This document shows, piece by piece, positions 46,718-55,838 of a stretch of 64,000 nucleotides of DNA. The notes under the pieces were generated by a model that saw only the letters and a program-made list of their open reading frames with translations, ran no database searches and was not told the DNA's origin. Location: assembly GCA_002238605.1 (NCBI GenBank), contig MPMR01000002.1, forward strand, positions 242,333 to 306,332. Reading direction: 5' to 3'. The translations under genes were made by a program, and so were the position numbers. Within the stretch, counting starts at the first letter, position 1. Every line of letters starts with the position of its first letter. This DNA is from BD2-11 clade cluster bacterium bin43 (GTDB taxonomy: Bacteria; Gemmatimonadota; Gemmatimonadetes; Longimicrobiales; Gaopeijiaceae).

Positions 46718-48295
46718 TTAGTTCAACTTCTCATCCCAGACCACCCACACCCCCGGCGGGGCGCGGAACTCGTGGCCGTGCGGACGGCTGGGCCGCTCCG
46801 GGTCGAGCCGCAGCCCCGGCAGCCGGAACACCCGCGCCAGAGCCTCCCGCGCCTCGATGCGAGCCAGCGTGGCTCCGAGACAGAAGTGGCGTCCGGCGCC
46901 GAAGGAAAGGTGGTCGCGGGCGTTGGGCCGGTCCGGGTTGAACCGGTCGGGATCCTCGAAATGAGCGGGATCGCGGTTGGCCGCGCCCAGCATGCACTGA
47001 ACCGTCTCGCCAGCGGGAATCCTTACCCCCCGGATCTCGACCGGCTCCGTGGTGAAGCGCGTGCAGGACTGGACCGCCGCGTCCCACCTGAGCGACTCCT
47101 CGAACACATCGTCCAGGCGGTCCGCGTCCTTTGCCGGCAGCCGCGAGGGCATTCGATGAGACAGTGCGGCCCAGATCGCGCTGGCGATTGCCGACTCGGT
47201 GGTCTCGATGCCGCCGAAGAGGACGATCAGCAGGTTGGCCACCATCTCCGCCTCGGCAAGCGGCTCGGCGTCGGTGCGGAGTTCCGCAATCGTCGAGCCT
47301 TCGGGCACCGGGCGCTGCCCCTGGAGGAAAGGCGTCACGTACGCGCCGAACTCGCGTGCCGCGATCTGGCCCCTCCCCCGCACCTCCGGATCGCCCGTGA
47401 AGTTCTCGAGCGCCGCGGCGAAGTCGTCGTACCAGGCCAGCAGGCGTGGGCCATCCGGTTCCGGGAGCCCCAGCACCCGGCAGATGCTCCGCACCGACAG
47501 AGGCCGCGCCAGCCGGGCCCGCAGATCGGCCGCGCGCCGCGGGCCGCCCTCCAGCTCCTCCATCAGCCCGTCCAGCACCGCCCGGACCGTTCCCAGCAGA
47601 TTGCGCTCCAGGTTCCCGCGCCGGAAGGGCCCGATGAAGCGACGCTTGTACCGGATCTGCCGCTCGCCGTCGGTGGTGAGCATGTGCGATCCGAAGATGT
47701 CGCGGATGGTCGATGCCGGAGCGTCGGTGGTGAAGCGTTCCCAGTCCGCCAGCACCCTCACGATGTCGTCCCGCCGCGTGAGCATCCACATGCGCAGCGC
47801 CGGAACCCATGTCACCGGCTCCGCGGCCCTCAGCTCGTGGAAGAGCGGATAGGGATCGCCGGCCAGCGCTTCGACGGTGATCCGGGCTCCGCGCGGGAAT
47901 AGGCGGGTGCGGCCGGTTCCTCTCCGCTGCGTGAACGCCTTGCGCACCCGCTCGACCCGCCGCCGGTTCACGCCGAAATCGAAGATGCCGACCCGCGAGG
48001 CCGAGCGAACGTGGACGACCCCGTCCTCGGGCGTATACCGGAACTCGAGGTCGTCGCGAAACCTCATGAGCCTCGTCCGGCAAACCGCATACAGGCGGGT
48101 GTCCGTCGCCACCACGATCTCGGTACGCGGCATGGAGCGGACGATCTTCTCCAGTCCGCGCAGCGCAGCAACCGGATCCTCGTTTACGGAAAAGGGCGCC
48201 ACCCGGTGGATCCACCATCCGCCGGGCCGACTGCTCACGTAATTGAGCAGAAGCGGATGGAACGACCGTACCGGTGGGCCTGCGTCCGACGACAT
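46718..48295 (-). CDS. DUF1499-cytochrome P450 fusion protein
   Basis: 525 residues in one unbroken frame. The N-terminal ~25-118 match the DUF1499 pattern: NEDPVAALRGLEKIV, TRLMRFRDDLEFRY, GVVHVRSASRVGIFDFGVNRRRVE. Then a soluble bacterial P450 (about 130-525) with I-helix VLFGGIETTESAIA, ExxR in EESLRWDAAVQ and the heme-thiolate loop FGAGRHFCLGATLAR. The usual C-helix His/Trp is replaced (DGERQIRYKRRF). ATG 48295 has GGAGG upstream. DUF1499 proteins occur alone near light- or oxidation-related genes; I do not know another fusion to P450. Substrate unknown; needs a ferredoxin partner not seen here. Confidence 0.88.
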   Translation of the reverse strand: MSSDAGPPVRSFHPLLLNYVSSRPGGWWIHRVAPFSVNEDPVAALRGLEKIVRSMPRTEIVVATDTRLYAVCRTRLMRFRDDLEFRYTPEDGVVHVRSASRVGIFDFGVNRRRVERVRKAFTQRRGTGRTRLFPRGARITVEALAGDPYPLFHELRAAEPVTWVPALRMWMLTRRDDIVRVLADWERFTTDAPASTIRDIFGSHMLTTDGERQIRYKRRFIGPFRRGNLERNLLGTVRAVLDGLMEELEGGPRRAADLRARLARPLSVRSICRVLGLPEPDGPRLLAWYDDFAAALENFTGDPEVRGRGQIAAREFGAYVTPFLQGQRPVPEGSTIAELRTDAEPLAEAEMVANLLIVLFGGIETTESAIASAIWAALSHRMPSRLPAKDADRLDDVFEESLRWDAAVQSCTRFTTEPVEIRGVRIPAGETVQCMLGAANRDPAHFEDPDRFNPDRPNARDHLSFGAGRHFCLGATLARIEAREALARVFRLPGLRLDPERPSRPHGHEFRAPPGVWVVWDEKLN

Positions 48296-48372
48296 CGGGT
48301 CGTCCTCCCATCCAGCGTACTCGCATGGGCCAAGGGTCCCGTCCGGGACCAGACCTCCTGCATGGCCTTCGA

Positions 48373-49605
48373 CTAACCCACCACCTCCGCCAAAGCCGCC
48401 ATTGCCTCATCCAGCTGGGTGTCGGTGACGTAGGGTGCCGGGCCCAATCGCAGGGTGCTGCCCCGGAAGTCCACGTGGACCCCGCGTACCCGCAGCTTGC
48501 TGCATATTTCCGCCGCATGCGGCGACTCCAGGGCCAGGAATCCACCGCGCCGCGACAGCGGCACGGTCCGGTCGCGCCGCAGCACCGCAGGATCGAGGTC
48601 CAGCGCGTCGATTCCCGACGCCAGCCGCCGAATCCGTCTCAGGCTCATCCCGCGCAACCGGCCGATCCCCAGCCCCTGCTCGCGGAAGAATGCGAAGACG
48701 GCCGCGGCGCGGTAGTGACTGACGGGGTCGTAGGTCGCCCCGGCAAAACGGAGGTGTCCTTCGGCGTACGCGACGCCACCGTCGCCGGGCGCATGGGCAC
48801 GGGTCGCGAACTCGGCGAACCATCCGGTCAGAACGGGCCGCAGCCGGCAGTCGCGCGGGAACCGGAGGAAGCAGTTCCCTTCCCCCAGCTGGCAATACTT
48901 GTATCCACCCCCTGCCACGAACGCGTTTTCGAGCCCCATCTCCACCACCGAGAAAGGGACCGCGTTGAGGGAGTGGTAGGCGTCGACGAGCAGCTCGGCG
49001 CCCACCCGCACACAGGCCTCCGCCACGTCACGCAGCCCATCCACGATGCGCGCGTCCCGATACAGGACGGATGACACCAGCACCGCCGCAGTCCGGTCGT
49101 CCACCGCCCGCGCGAGCCCCTCGGCCAAAGGCGCATCCGGGCGCGCCGACACCCTGACGATCTCAAGCCCCTCGGACTCGAGTCGGTCGAGCTGTCGCCG
49201 GATGGTGTGGAATTCACCGTCCGTGGTGACCAGCCGGGGCCGGTCCCGCAACGGCAGCGCCGACAGGAACCGAGTCACCAGCTCGTGGGTGTTGTGGCCG
49301 AGCGCGATGTGGCCGTCGGGGTCGTCCAGGAGTCGCCGGTAGCCCGCGCGCACCTGGTCGGCCCTCCCGAAGGCCCGCTCCCATTTGTCGTCCACATGCT
49401 CGGCGGCGTCGAGCCAGGCCTGCTGCTGGGCCTCGAAGGCGACGTCCGGCCAGGCCTGGTGCGAATGCCCGGTCAGCAGCACGCGATCCGACACGCGGAA
49501 GCGCGAGTAGTGGCTTGCCAGAGTGACGGATTCGCGCTGATTTCCCACCATGCCACGTTCGAAGCGGTTTCGTGAGCGGCGGGCCATCGAGGAGTTCGCA
49601 ACCAT
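48373..49605 (-). CDS. Kynureninase-like class V PLP enzyme
   Basis: 410 residues of the aminotransferase class V fold; kynureninase-like features are RVLLTGHSHQAWPD, GHNTHELVTRFLSAL, VTTDGEFHTIRRQL, ELLVDAYHSLNAVPF and the PLP lysine in GGGYKYCQLGEGNCFL. Kynureninase makes anthranilate from kynurenine, but the motifs do not exclude a related lyase. Start ambiguous: ATG 49605 has AAGGTGG upstream; ATG 49551 gives a shorter form. Lies 77 bases upstream of the P450 fusion on the same strand, so both may act on one aromatic substrate (inference). Confidence 0.78.
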   Translation of the reverse strand: MVANSSMARRSRNRFERGMVGNQRESVTLASHYSRFRVSDRVLLTGHSHQAWPDVAFEAQQQAWLDAAEHVDDKWERAFGRADQVRAGYRRLLDDPDGHIALGHNTHELVTRFLSALPLRDRPRLVTTDGEFHTIRRQLDRLESEGLEIVRVSARPDAPLAEGLARAVDDRTAAVLVSSVLYRDARIVDGLRDVAEACVRVGAELLVDAYHSLNAVPFSVVEMGLENAFVAGGGYKYCQLGEGNCFLRFPRDCRLRPVLTGWFAEFATRAHAPGDGGVAYAEGHLRFAGATYDPVSHYRAAAVFAFFREQGLGIGRLRGMSLRRIRRLASGIDALDLDPAVLRRDRTVPLSRRGGFLALESPHAAEICSKLRVRGVHVDFRGSTLRLGPAPYVTDTQLDEAMAALAEVVG

Positions 49606-49844
49606 CACCACCTTCGAGGCTCCGCGGCGATGTCCGGCGCTCGCCGCGGGATCGCACGTCGCCGGTCACCAACAACATACTGAATGTCGGGCCGACCCCG
49701 GAAACGGCGGCAGGACGGCGGAGATGATCTCATTCGTCACCTTGGATCGAAGTCAGGCGAAGGTGGCGGCGGGACTGGGTTTCCGACGCCGAACGGTGTA
49801 GGCTGACTGCAACCCGCCCGTCCCGCACCCGGGGAGGAAGTGAG

Positions 49845-52526
49845 ATGGTTTTTCGCGTTCATCCATGCAGGGCGCTCCTCTACGCGGCCGTTCCGCTCCT
49901 TGCGATGTCGATTGCGTTCACTATCGCGCCCGCGCACGCCCAGCTCCCCCCGCCCGCCGAGTTGACCACCCTCTCCGTACCGCGCTTCGACATCGCCTCC
50001 TCCCACATCGAGCTCACCGGCCCGGTGCGGCCCGGGGAATACCTCGGCGTCGTCGGCCCGCGCGCGGCATGGCTGGGGCTCGAGACCGGTGAAGCCGAGC
50101 TCTGGGTGCATCCGCTGAAGATCGGAAACGGCTTCCGCCTGAGCTTCTCGACCTCCGGCAACGCCGCGCCTGTTCCGGGCAGCGAAGTGGCCCGGACCGT
50201 CCACGTGCGGCCCGAACTCACCACCATCACCTACAGCCACGCGGCCTTCCAGGTGCGCCAGCACATCCTCGCGCCCGCGGACACGGCTGCACCCGGCCTC
50301 CTGGTTCTGCTGGAGGTGGACAGCCCCGAGAGGCTCGAGGTGGTGGCCGAATTCGAGCCGGTGCTGAACTACATGTGGCCCGGCTCCATCGGGGGGCAGT
50401 ACGCGTACTGGGATGCCGGGCGGCGCGTCTTCGTCCTCTCCGAGAGCCTGCAGACCCGCAACGCGGTTGTGGGTTCGCCCTGGGCCACGAACTCGGTCGA
50501 GCATCCCGCGCACCAGCTCGGCGAGGCCCCGCGAACGATGGTGATCCCCGTCGACCCGGAGCGGGCGCGGCGCGAGTTCGTCCCCATCGCGGTGGCGGGC
50601 GGGACGGCTCCGCGCGACGCCGTCCTTGACGACTACCGGCGGCTGATCGCGGACGCGGAGTCGCTCTATCGCGGCAAGCGGGCGTGGGCGGACGACGCCC
50701 TCGCCTCAACGGTGTCCATCGAGACGCCGGATGCGGAGCTGGACCTCGCCCTCGAGTGGGCCAAGATCAACCTGGAGGAACAGCGGGTGTGCAACCCGGA
50801 CCTGGGGTGCGGCTTCGTGGCCGGCTGGGGGCTGTCCGGCAACGGGACACGCCCCGGGTTCGGCTGGTTCTTCGGGGGCGACGCGGCGATCAACACCTTC
50901 GCCATGGACGCGCTGGGCCAATGGGACCTGGTGGCGGAGGAGCTGGCGTTTCTCGCCCGCTACCAGCGCGCCGACGGCAAGATCACCCACGAGATCTCGC
51001 AGGCCGCGGCGCACCTCGACTGGTTCGACACGTACCCCTACGCCTACTACCACGCCGACACCACGCCGTACTGGATGCTCGCGCTCTACGAGTACTGGCG
51101 GGCCAGCGGCGACGACGAGCTGGTGCGCGAGCTGTGGCCGGCCTACCGGCGCGCGTGGGCGTGGTGCCTTACCGCCGAGACCGACGGCGACGGCATCATC
51201 GAGAACACGGTGGGCGGTCTCGGCGCGGTCGAGGTGGGGGGGCTGGGGGAGGCGATCCACCAGGACGTCTACCTGGCTGCCGTGTGGGTGGCGGCGCTCG
51301 ACGGGGCGCGCGCACTGGCTCGACACATGAGCGACGACGAGATCGGGGAGGTGGCGATCCGCCTTGCGACCGACGCCGGGGAGACGCTCAACGGGGCCTA
51401 CTGGCGCGAAGCGGAGGGCCACCACGCCTTCGGTATCCTTCGCGGGGGCGGCACCAACGACAACCTCACGGTCTGGCCCGCCACGGCCGCCTCCTTCGGT
51501 CTGCTCGACGACGAACGCGCGCGCTCAACCCTGACCAGGATGGCCGGCGACCGGGTCTCGTCCGACTGGGGCGCGCACATGCTTTCGACCGAGAGCGACC
51601 TCTACGACCCCCTGCAGTACAACCAGGGCACCGTGTGGCCCTTCGTGACCGGGTTCGCGGCGTGGGCGCAGTACCGCTACCGCCGTCCCTGGGCGGGCTT
51701 CCATCTCATGGACGCAGTCAAGCAGATGACCTTCGACTGGTCCCTGGGACGGCACCCGGAGCTCCTCTCGGGGAGCTTCTATCAGCCCCTCGACCAGACC
51801 GTGCCGCACCAGTTCTTCGCGACCTCGATGCTGGTGACGCCGCTGCTGCGGGGGGTCTTCGGATGGCGGCCGGATGCGCCCCTCGGGCGGGCCCGGCTCG
51901 CGCCCCAGCTGCCGCCCGACTGGCCGGGGGCCTCGGTGCGCGGCCTGCGCGCGGGGAACACGACCCTCGAGGTCGAGATGCGGCAGCGGTGGTCGGCCGA
52001 GGGCGGGGAGCGGCGCACCGCGATCCGAGCCGCCGGGCCGCGCCTCGACCTCGACTTCGTGCCCGACGTGCCCGTCGGCGCACGCAACGTGACGGTGGCT
52101 GTGGACGGTGTGCCCGCTGCGCTTCCGATCGCGGGAGCGATCCGCGTCCAGGTGGGCAACGGCGCGGGGGGGCGGGAGGGGGCCGAGCCGGGAGCCCCGG
52201 CCGACCGAGGCGCGGTCACCGAGATCCTTGTGACCTGGGAGGGCGGACTGGCGGTGGCGCCACCCCGCATCGACCTGGAGCCGGGCCAGCGCAGCACAGG
52301 CCTCCGGATCCTCGACCTGGTGGCCGACGACGTGGGTTGGTTGCTGACCCTCGAGGGCACAGCGGGGCGCGACTACGGCGTTGAGCTCTTCGGCACGCCG
52401 ATCGACGCCACCTCGACCGACGCCAACGTGAGCGTATCCGGCCAATCGGATGGTACGATCCGTGTAAGCTTCTCCGGCGGGGGAGGCCGCGCCACCACGG
52501 TGGTGAGGCTCACCCCGATCGCATGA
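49845..52526 (+). CDS. Secreted six-hairpin glycosidase (debranching/GH63-like)
   Basis: 893 residues with a signal peptide (LLYAAVPLLAMSIAFTIAPAHAQ) and SD GGGGAGGAAG before ATG 49845. The N-terminal ~290 residues are beta-rich; the centre (about 290-680) is an alpha/alpha six-hairpin domain with GFGWFFGGDAAINTFAMDALG, DGKITHEISQAAAHLDW, YHADTTPYWMLALYEYW and YNQGTVWPFVTGFAAW, typical of amylo-alpha-glucosidase/GH63-type enzymes. A C-terminal beta domain follows. Predicted periplasmic or outer-surface sugar hydrolysis; linkage unknown. Divergent from the kynureninase-like gene. Confidence 0.85.
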   Translation: MVFRVHPCRALLYAAVPLLAMSIAFTIAPAHAQLPPPAELTTLSVPRFDIASSHIELTGPVRPGEYLGVVGPRAAWLGLETGEAELWVHPLKIGNGFRLSFSTSGNAAPVPGSEVARTVHVRPELTTITYSHAAFQVRQHILAPADTAAPGLLVLLEVDSPERLEVVAEFEPVLNYMWPGSIGGQYAYWDAGRRVFVLSESLQTRNAVVGSPWATNSVEHPAHQLGEAPRTMVIPVDPERARREFVPIAVAGGTAPRDAVLDDYRRLIADAESLYRGKRAWADDALASTVSIETPDAELDLALEWAKINLEEQRVCNPDLGCGFVAGWGLSGNGTRPGFGWFFGGDAAINTFAMDALGQWDLVAEELAFLARYQRADGKITHEISQAAAHLDWFDTYPYAYYHADTTPYWMLALYEYWRASGDDELVRELWPAYRRAWAWCLTAETDGDGIIENTVGGLGAVEVGGLGEAIHQDVYLAAVWVAALDGARALARHMSDDEIGEVAIRLATDAGETLNGAYWREAEGHHAFGILRGGGTNDNLTVWPATAASFGLLDDERARSTLTRMAGDRVSSDWGAHMLSTESDLYDPLQYNQGTVWPFVTGFAAWAQYRYRRPWAGFHLMDAVKQMTFDWSLGRHPELLSGSFYQPLDQTVPHQFFATSMLVTPLLRGVFGWRPDAPLGRARLAPQLPPDWPGASVRGLRAGNTTLEVEMRQRWSAEGGERRTAIRAAGPRLDLDFVPDVPVGARNVTVAVDGVPAALPIAGAIRVQVGNGAGGREGAEPGAPADRGAVTEILVTWEGGLAVAPPRIDLEPGQRSTGLRILDLVADDVGWLLTLEGTAGRDYGVELFGTPIDATSTDANVSVSGQSDGTIRVSFSGGGGRATTVVRLTPIA

Positions 52527-52562
52527 GCGTTCGCTGACGCCGACTCGCGGGAGCGGCGCCGG

Positions 52563-52907
52563 TCAAAGATCCAGGACCAGGCGGAGACCCGCCTCTATTC
52601 GGCTCATGAGCACTCGTGGAATCTGTCCCGAGCGCTCGGCGAGATAGTCTTCATCCAGGGTCACGAGTTGAGTCACGTTGGCGACGGAGTCCCTCGGCAA
52701 GCCCGTTTCAGTCGCCGACAGGAGCACATTGCCGGGAGCGTCGAGATAGCGTGTCCTGGACGTCAGGGCCACGCCAATCACCGTTCTGAGCCTGCTTCGG
52801 TTGAATGCGTCGGCCTGAACGACCAGGATCGGGCGGCGGTGGCCGGGTTCGGATCCGCGCGGCTCGTCCAGATCCGCCCACCAGACCTCTCTTCGCGCAA
52901 CTACCAT
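52563..52907 (-). CDS. mazF: MazF/PemK-family endoribonuclease toxin
   Basis: 114 residues: REVWWADLDEPRGSEPGHRRPILVVQAD at the N terminus (MazF beta-barrel start), VIGVALTSRTRY, and LPRDSVANVTQLVTLDEDYL (conserved Ser/Thr active-site region). Toxins of this family cut mRNA at short sequences; specificity unknown. ATG 52907 overlaps the antitoxin stop by seven bases, the usual antitoxin-first arrangement. Confidence 0.93.
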   Translation of the reverse strand: MVVARREVWWADLDEPRGSEPGHRRPILVVQADAFNRSRLRTVIGVALTSRTRYLDAPGNVLLSATETGLPRDSVANVTQLVTLDEDYLAERSGQIPRVLMSRIEAGLRLVLDL

Positions 52908-53134
52908 TCTTCGCCGATCGAACGGGCCTGGGCCCGACGAAGGGCCGGATCAATCCCGCTCGGAAGGTCCGCATACACGGCATCGAGCCGCGCGGTGACG
53001 TCTGCATCCCGGTGCTTCGCTACGTATTCCGAAACAGCAGTCGCGTAAAGTTCGCTTCGGGACACCCGCAAGCGCTTCGCCAGGGCGTCGGCAGATGCGA
53101 ACAATTCATCCGAGAGCGAAATCGCGGTTTTCAT
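52901..53134 (-). CDS. Ribbon-helix-helix antitoxin of the MazF pair
   Basis: 77 residues, starting MKTAISLSDELFASADALAKRL, a ribbon-helix-helix DNA-binding N terminus, then SRSELYATAVSEYVAKH and a charged C-terminal tail (ARLDAVYADLPSGIDP) suited to wrapping the toxin. Transcribed just ahead of mazF and presumably autoregulates through the palindrome directly upstream. Confidence 0.9.
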   Translation of the reverse strand: MKTAISLSDELFASADALAKRLRVSRSELYATAVSEYVAKHRDADVTARLDAVYADLPSGIDPALRRAQARSIGEEW

Positions 53135-53155
53135 ACCATACTACTACCATGGTAT
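53134..53155. promoter_or_regulatory. Putative operator of the toxin-antitoxin pair
   Basis: Perfect 10-base palindrome TACCATGGTA at 53145-53154 with a further TACCAT half-site at 53134-53139, 11 bases away, in an A/T-rich spot overlapping the antitoxin start. Position and symmetry suit binding by the ribbon-helix-helix antitoxin. Not tested. Confidence 0.5.
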
Positions 53156-53387
53156 AACCATGCCGTCAACGCCTGCCGTGCCCCGCGAACCCGCCGGGTC
53201 GGGCAACCCGGCAGCTCGACCGGGCCCGAGCCGTTCAGCAGCTCCAACGCGCCCATCTCCCTGTGCGCCGATCTCCTCTGAATCCGTGCGGAAAAGCCTC
53301 CCGTAGCGTATTAGTTATTGGCTAAGGGGGCGGTGTGTGGCTACGGACACGGAGCGGGCCTCCTACCGACGGTCTCAAGGGCGGCGT

Positions 53388-55838
53388 ATGAAGAGACTCC
53401 CCGAGGGTTCGGTTCTCCTCGCAACGTGGTCGGTGGCCGGCATCGGACTCATGCTGGGCGCCGGTATACCCGATGTCGTTCGAACCGCATCCCTCCAGAA
53501 CCCTGGTCCGGACCCGGAGGTCCGGCTCGCGGCGGAGCCCGCGGCCGCTCCCTCGCCCGCCCTGCCATCTCCCGCGCTCACGGCCGTAGTCCAGCAGTAC
53601 TGCGTCGTCTGCCACAACGACGCGCTCCTCACCGGCAACCTCTCGCTGCAGCACTTCGCCGTGGATCAGGCCCGGGAGAAGCGCGAGACGTCGGAAAAGA
53701 TGATCCGCAAGCTGCGCGCGGGGATGATGCCGCCGCCGGGGATTCCGCGCCCGTCCGCCGATACCCTGCTGTCGCTGGTCGAGACGCTCGAGTCCTCCGT
53801 CGACGAGGCCGCCCGAGCGGCTCCCAATCTGGGCACGCGGCGGTTTCAGCGGCTCAGCCGGCCCGAGTACGAGCGCGTCGTCCACGAACTCCTGGGACTC
53901 GAGGTGAACGCGGACAACTGGCTCCCGGAGGACCTGCTGGTGGGGAGCTTCGACAACATGTCCGCCGCGCAGGGGCTCTCGACCACCCTGCTGGACTCCT
54001 ACCTCAAGGCGGCCATCGACGTGAGCCGGCTCGCCATCGGAAACCCGCGGGCCCTGTCCTCCACCACCAAGCACCGCAACCCCATGGAGGTGTCGCAGCA
54101 TGCCTGGGACCAGGTCGAGGGCGCGCCCTTCGGCACCAGGGGCGGGATGGTGGTGACGCACGACTTTCCGGCGGACGGCGAGTACGTCTTCCGCGTCGAG
54201 ACGGAGTTCGGCAGCGGCAACCAGGTCGCCGCCGAGGACATCGACATCTCCATCGACGGGGATCCGGTCGCGGTCCTCAGGCTCGAATACAACGCCGTGC
54301 GCACCGTGCCCGCCATCGAGACCGAACCGATCTTCGTGCGCGCCGGACAGCGCAGGGTCTCGGCCGCGTTCGTCAACGTCATCGAGGGACCCTACGAGGA
54401 CCGCTTCAGCCCCGCCGCCTGGTCGGCGGCGGGTACCGCGGGAGGCAGCTACGGGGTAACCGGCCTCACGCACCTCAAGGAGCTGCTCATCACCGGGCCG
54501 ACCCACGTCTCGGGGGTGGCGGAGACCGGGAGCCGGCAACGGATCTTCACGTGTCGTCCATCCGCGGCCGAGGAAGCCCGCCCGTGCGCGCAGTCGATCC
54601 TCTCGCGGCTCGCCGCGCGCGCCCACCGCCGGCCGCCGTCGGCCGACGACATCGACGACCTGATGAGCTTCTACGATGCGGCCGCGGCCGAAGGAGGCTT
54701 CGAGACCGGGGTGCAGATGGGCCTGCAGGCGATCCTGGTGTCCCCGGAGTTCGTCTTCCGGCTGGAGCGTGAACCAGCCGACACGCGGCCGGGCGAGGGC
54801 TACCCCCTGAGCGAAATCGACCTCGCCACGCGGCTCTCCTTCTTCCTTTGGGCGACGGTGCCCGACGAGGAGCTGCTCCAGGTCGCGGGGAGCGGCCGGC
54901 TCTCGGATCCGGAGGTGTTGGAGGCGCAGGTCGAGCGCATGCTGCGCGATCCGCGCTCGGAGACCCTGGCCACCCGCTTCGCGCACCAGTGGCTGAGGCT
55001 GCAGGACGTGGGCAAGGTATGGCCGGAGTCCTACCTCTACCCCGACTTCTCGCAGCAGCTGGCCGATGCCATGGTGCGGGAGACCGAGCTGCTCTTCAAC
55101 CACCTGGTGAGGGAGGACAGGAGTCTGCTCGAACTGCTCGACGCGGACTACACTTTCCTCAACCGGCGGCTCGCGCGGCACTACGGCATCGAAGCCGACT
55201 TCCGGGGCGAAGACTTCCGCCTCGTCGGCTACCCGGACGACCGCCGCCGGGGCGTCCTCGGCCACGGTAGCGTCCTGCACCTCACCTCCATGTCGGGCCG
55301 GACCTCGCCCGTGCTGCGCGGAAAGTGGGTGATGGAGGTACTGATGGGGACGCCTCCACCTCCGCCGCCGCCCAACGTCCCCACCCTTGAAGGCAGCCCG
55401 GACGCCGACGGGGGCCGCATCCTGACCACGCGCGAGCGCATGGAACTGCACCGCTCCAGCCCGGTGTGCAGCTCCTGCCACAACTTCATCGATCCCATCG
55501 GCCTGGCGCTCGACAACTTCGACGTCACCGGCCGCTGGCGGGTGCGCGAGAACATGGCCCCGCTCGACACCCGCGGCATCTTCTATGACGGCACCGCCCT
55601 CAGCTCACCTTCCGAGCTGGCGGCGGTGCTCCTCAAGCGTCCGATCCCGCTCGCCCGCAACTTCACCGAGCATCTGTTCTCTTACGCGATCGGGCGACCC
55701 GCCGACCATCTGGATCAGCCGACCATCCGCGCCATCACGCGGGCGGCGGCCAACAGCAACTACAGCATATCGTCGATTCTGATGGGAATCGTGAAGAGCG
55801 CCCCCTTCCGAATGCGACAAACGCAGGAGGTTCAATGA
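53388..55838 (+). CDS. DUF1592-type secreted protein with two CxxCH motifs
   Basis: 816 residues from ATG 53388 (AAGGG upstream); a GTG at 53337 is an alternative but leaves a poorer signal peptide. After the signal (LLATWSVAGIGLMLGAG) comes a Pro/Ala linker, a heme motif CVVCH at about 72-76, then the DUF1587/DUF1592/DUF1588/DUF1585 series seen in planctomycete-type cytochromes: RRFQRLSRPEYERVVHELLGL, LAARAHRRPPSADDIDDLM, ATRLSFFLWATVPDEELL, the second CxxCH in CSSCHNFIDPIGLALDNFD, and RNFTEHLFSYAIGRP near the C terminus. Function of the family is unknown. Overlaps SusC by ATGA. Confidence 0.9.
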   Translation: MKRLPEGSVLLATWSVAGIGLMLGAGIPDVVRTASLQNPGPDPEVRLAAEPAAAPSPALPSPALTAVVQQYCVVCHNDALLTGNLSLQHFAVDQAREKRETSEKMIRKLRAGMMPPPGIPRPSADTLLSLVETLESSVDEAARAAPNLGTRRFQRLSRPEYERVVHELLGLEVNADNWLPEDLLVGSFDNMSAAQGLSTTLLDSYLKAAIDVSRLAIGNPRALSSTTKHRNPMEVSQHAWDQVEGAPFGTRGGMVVTHDFPADGEYVFRVETEFGSGNQVAAEDIDISIDGDPVAVLRLEYNAVRTVPAIETEPIFVRAGQRRVSAAFVNVIEGPYEDRFSPAAWSAAGTAGGSYGVTGLTHLKELLITGPTHVSGVAETGSRQRIFTCRPSAAEEARPCAQSILSRLAARAHRRPPSADDIDDLMSFYDAAAAEGGFETGVQMGLQAILVSPEFVFRLEREPADTRPGEGYPLSEIDLATRLSFFLWATVPDEELLQVAGSGRLSDPEVLEAQVERMLRDPRSETLATRFAHQWLRLQDVGKVWPESYLYPDFSQQLADAMVRETELLFNHLVREDRSLLELLDADYTFLNRRLARHYGIEADFRGEDFRLVGYPDDRRRGVLGHGSVLHLTSMSGRTSPVLRGKWVMEVLMGTPPPPPPPNVPTLEGSPDADGGRILTTRERMELHRSSPVCSSCHNFIDPIGLALDNFDVTGRWRVRENMAPLDTRGIFYDGTALSSPSELAAVLLKRPIPLARNFTEHLFSYAIGRPADHLDQPTIRAITRAAANSNYSISSILMGIVKSAPFRMRQTQEVQ

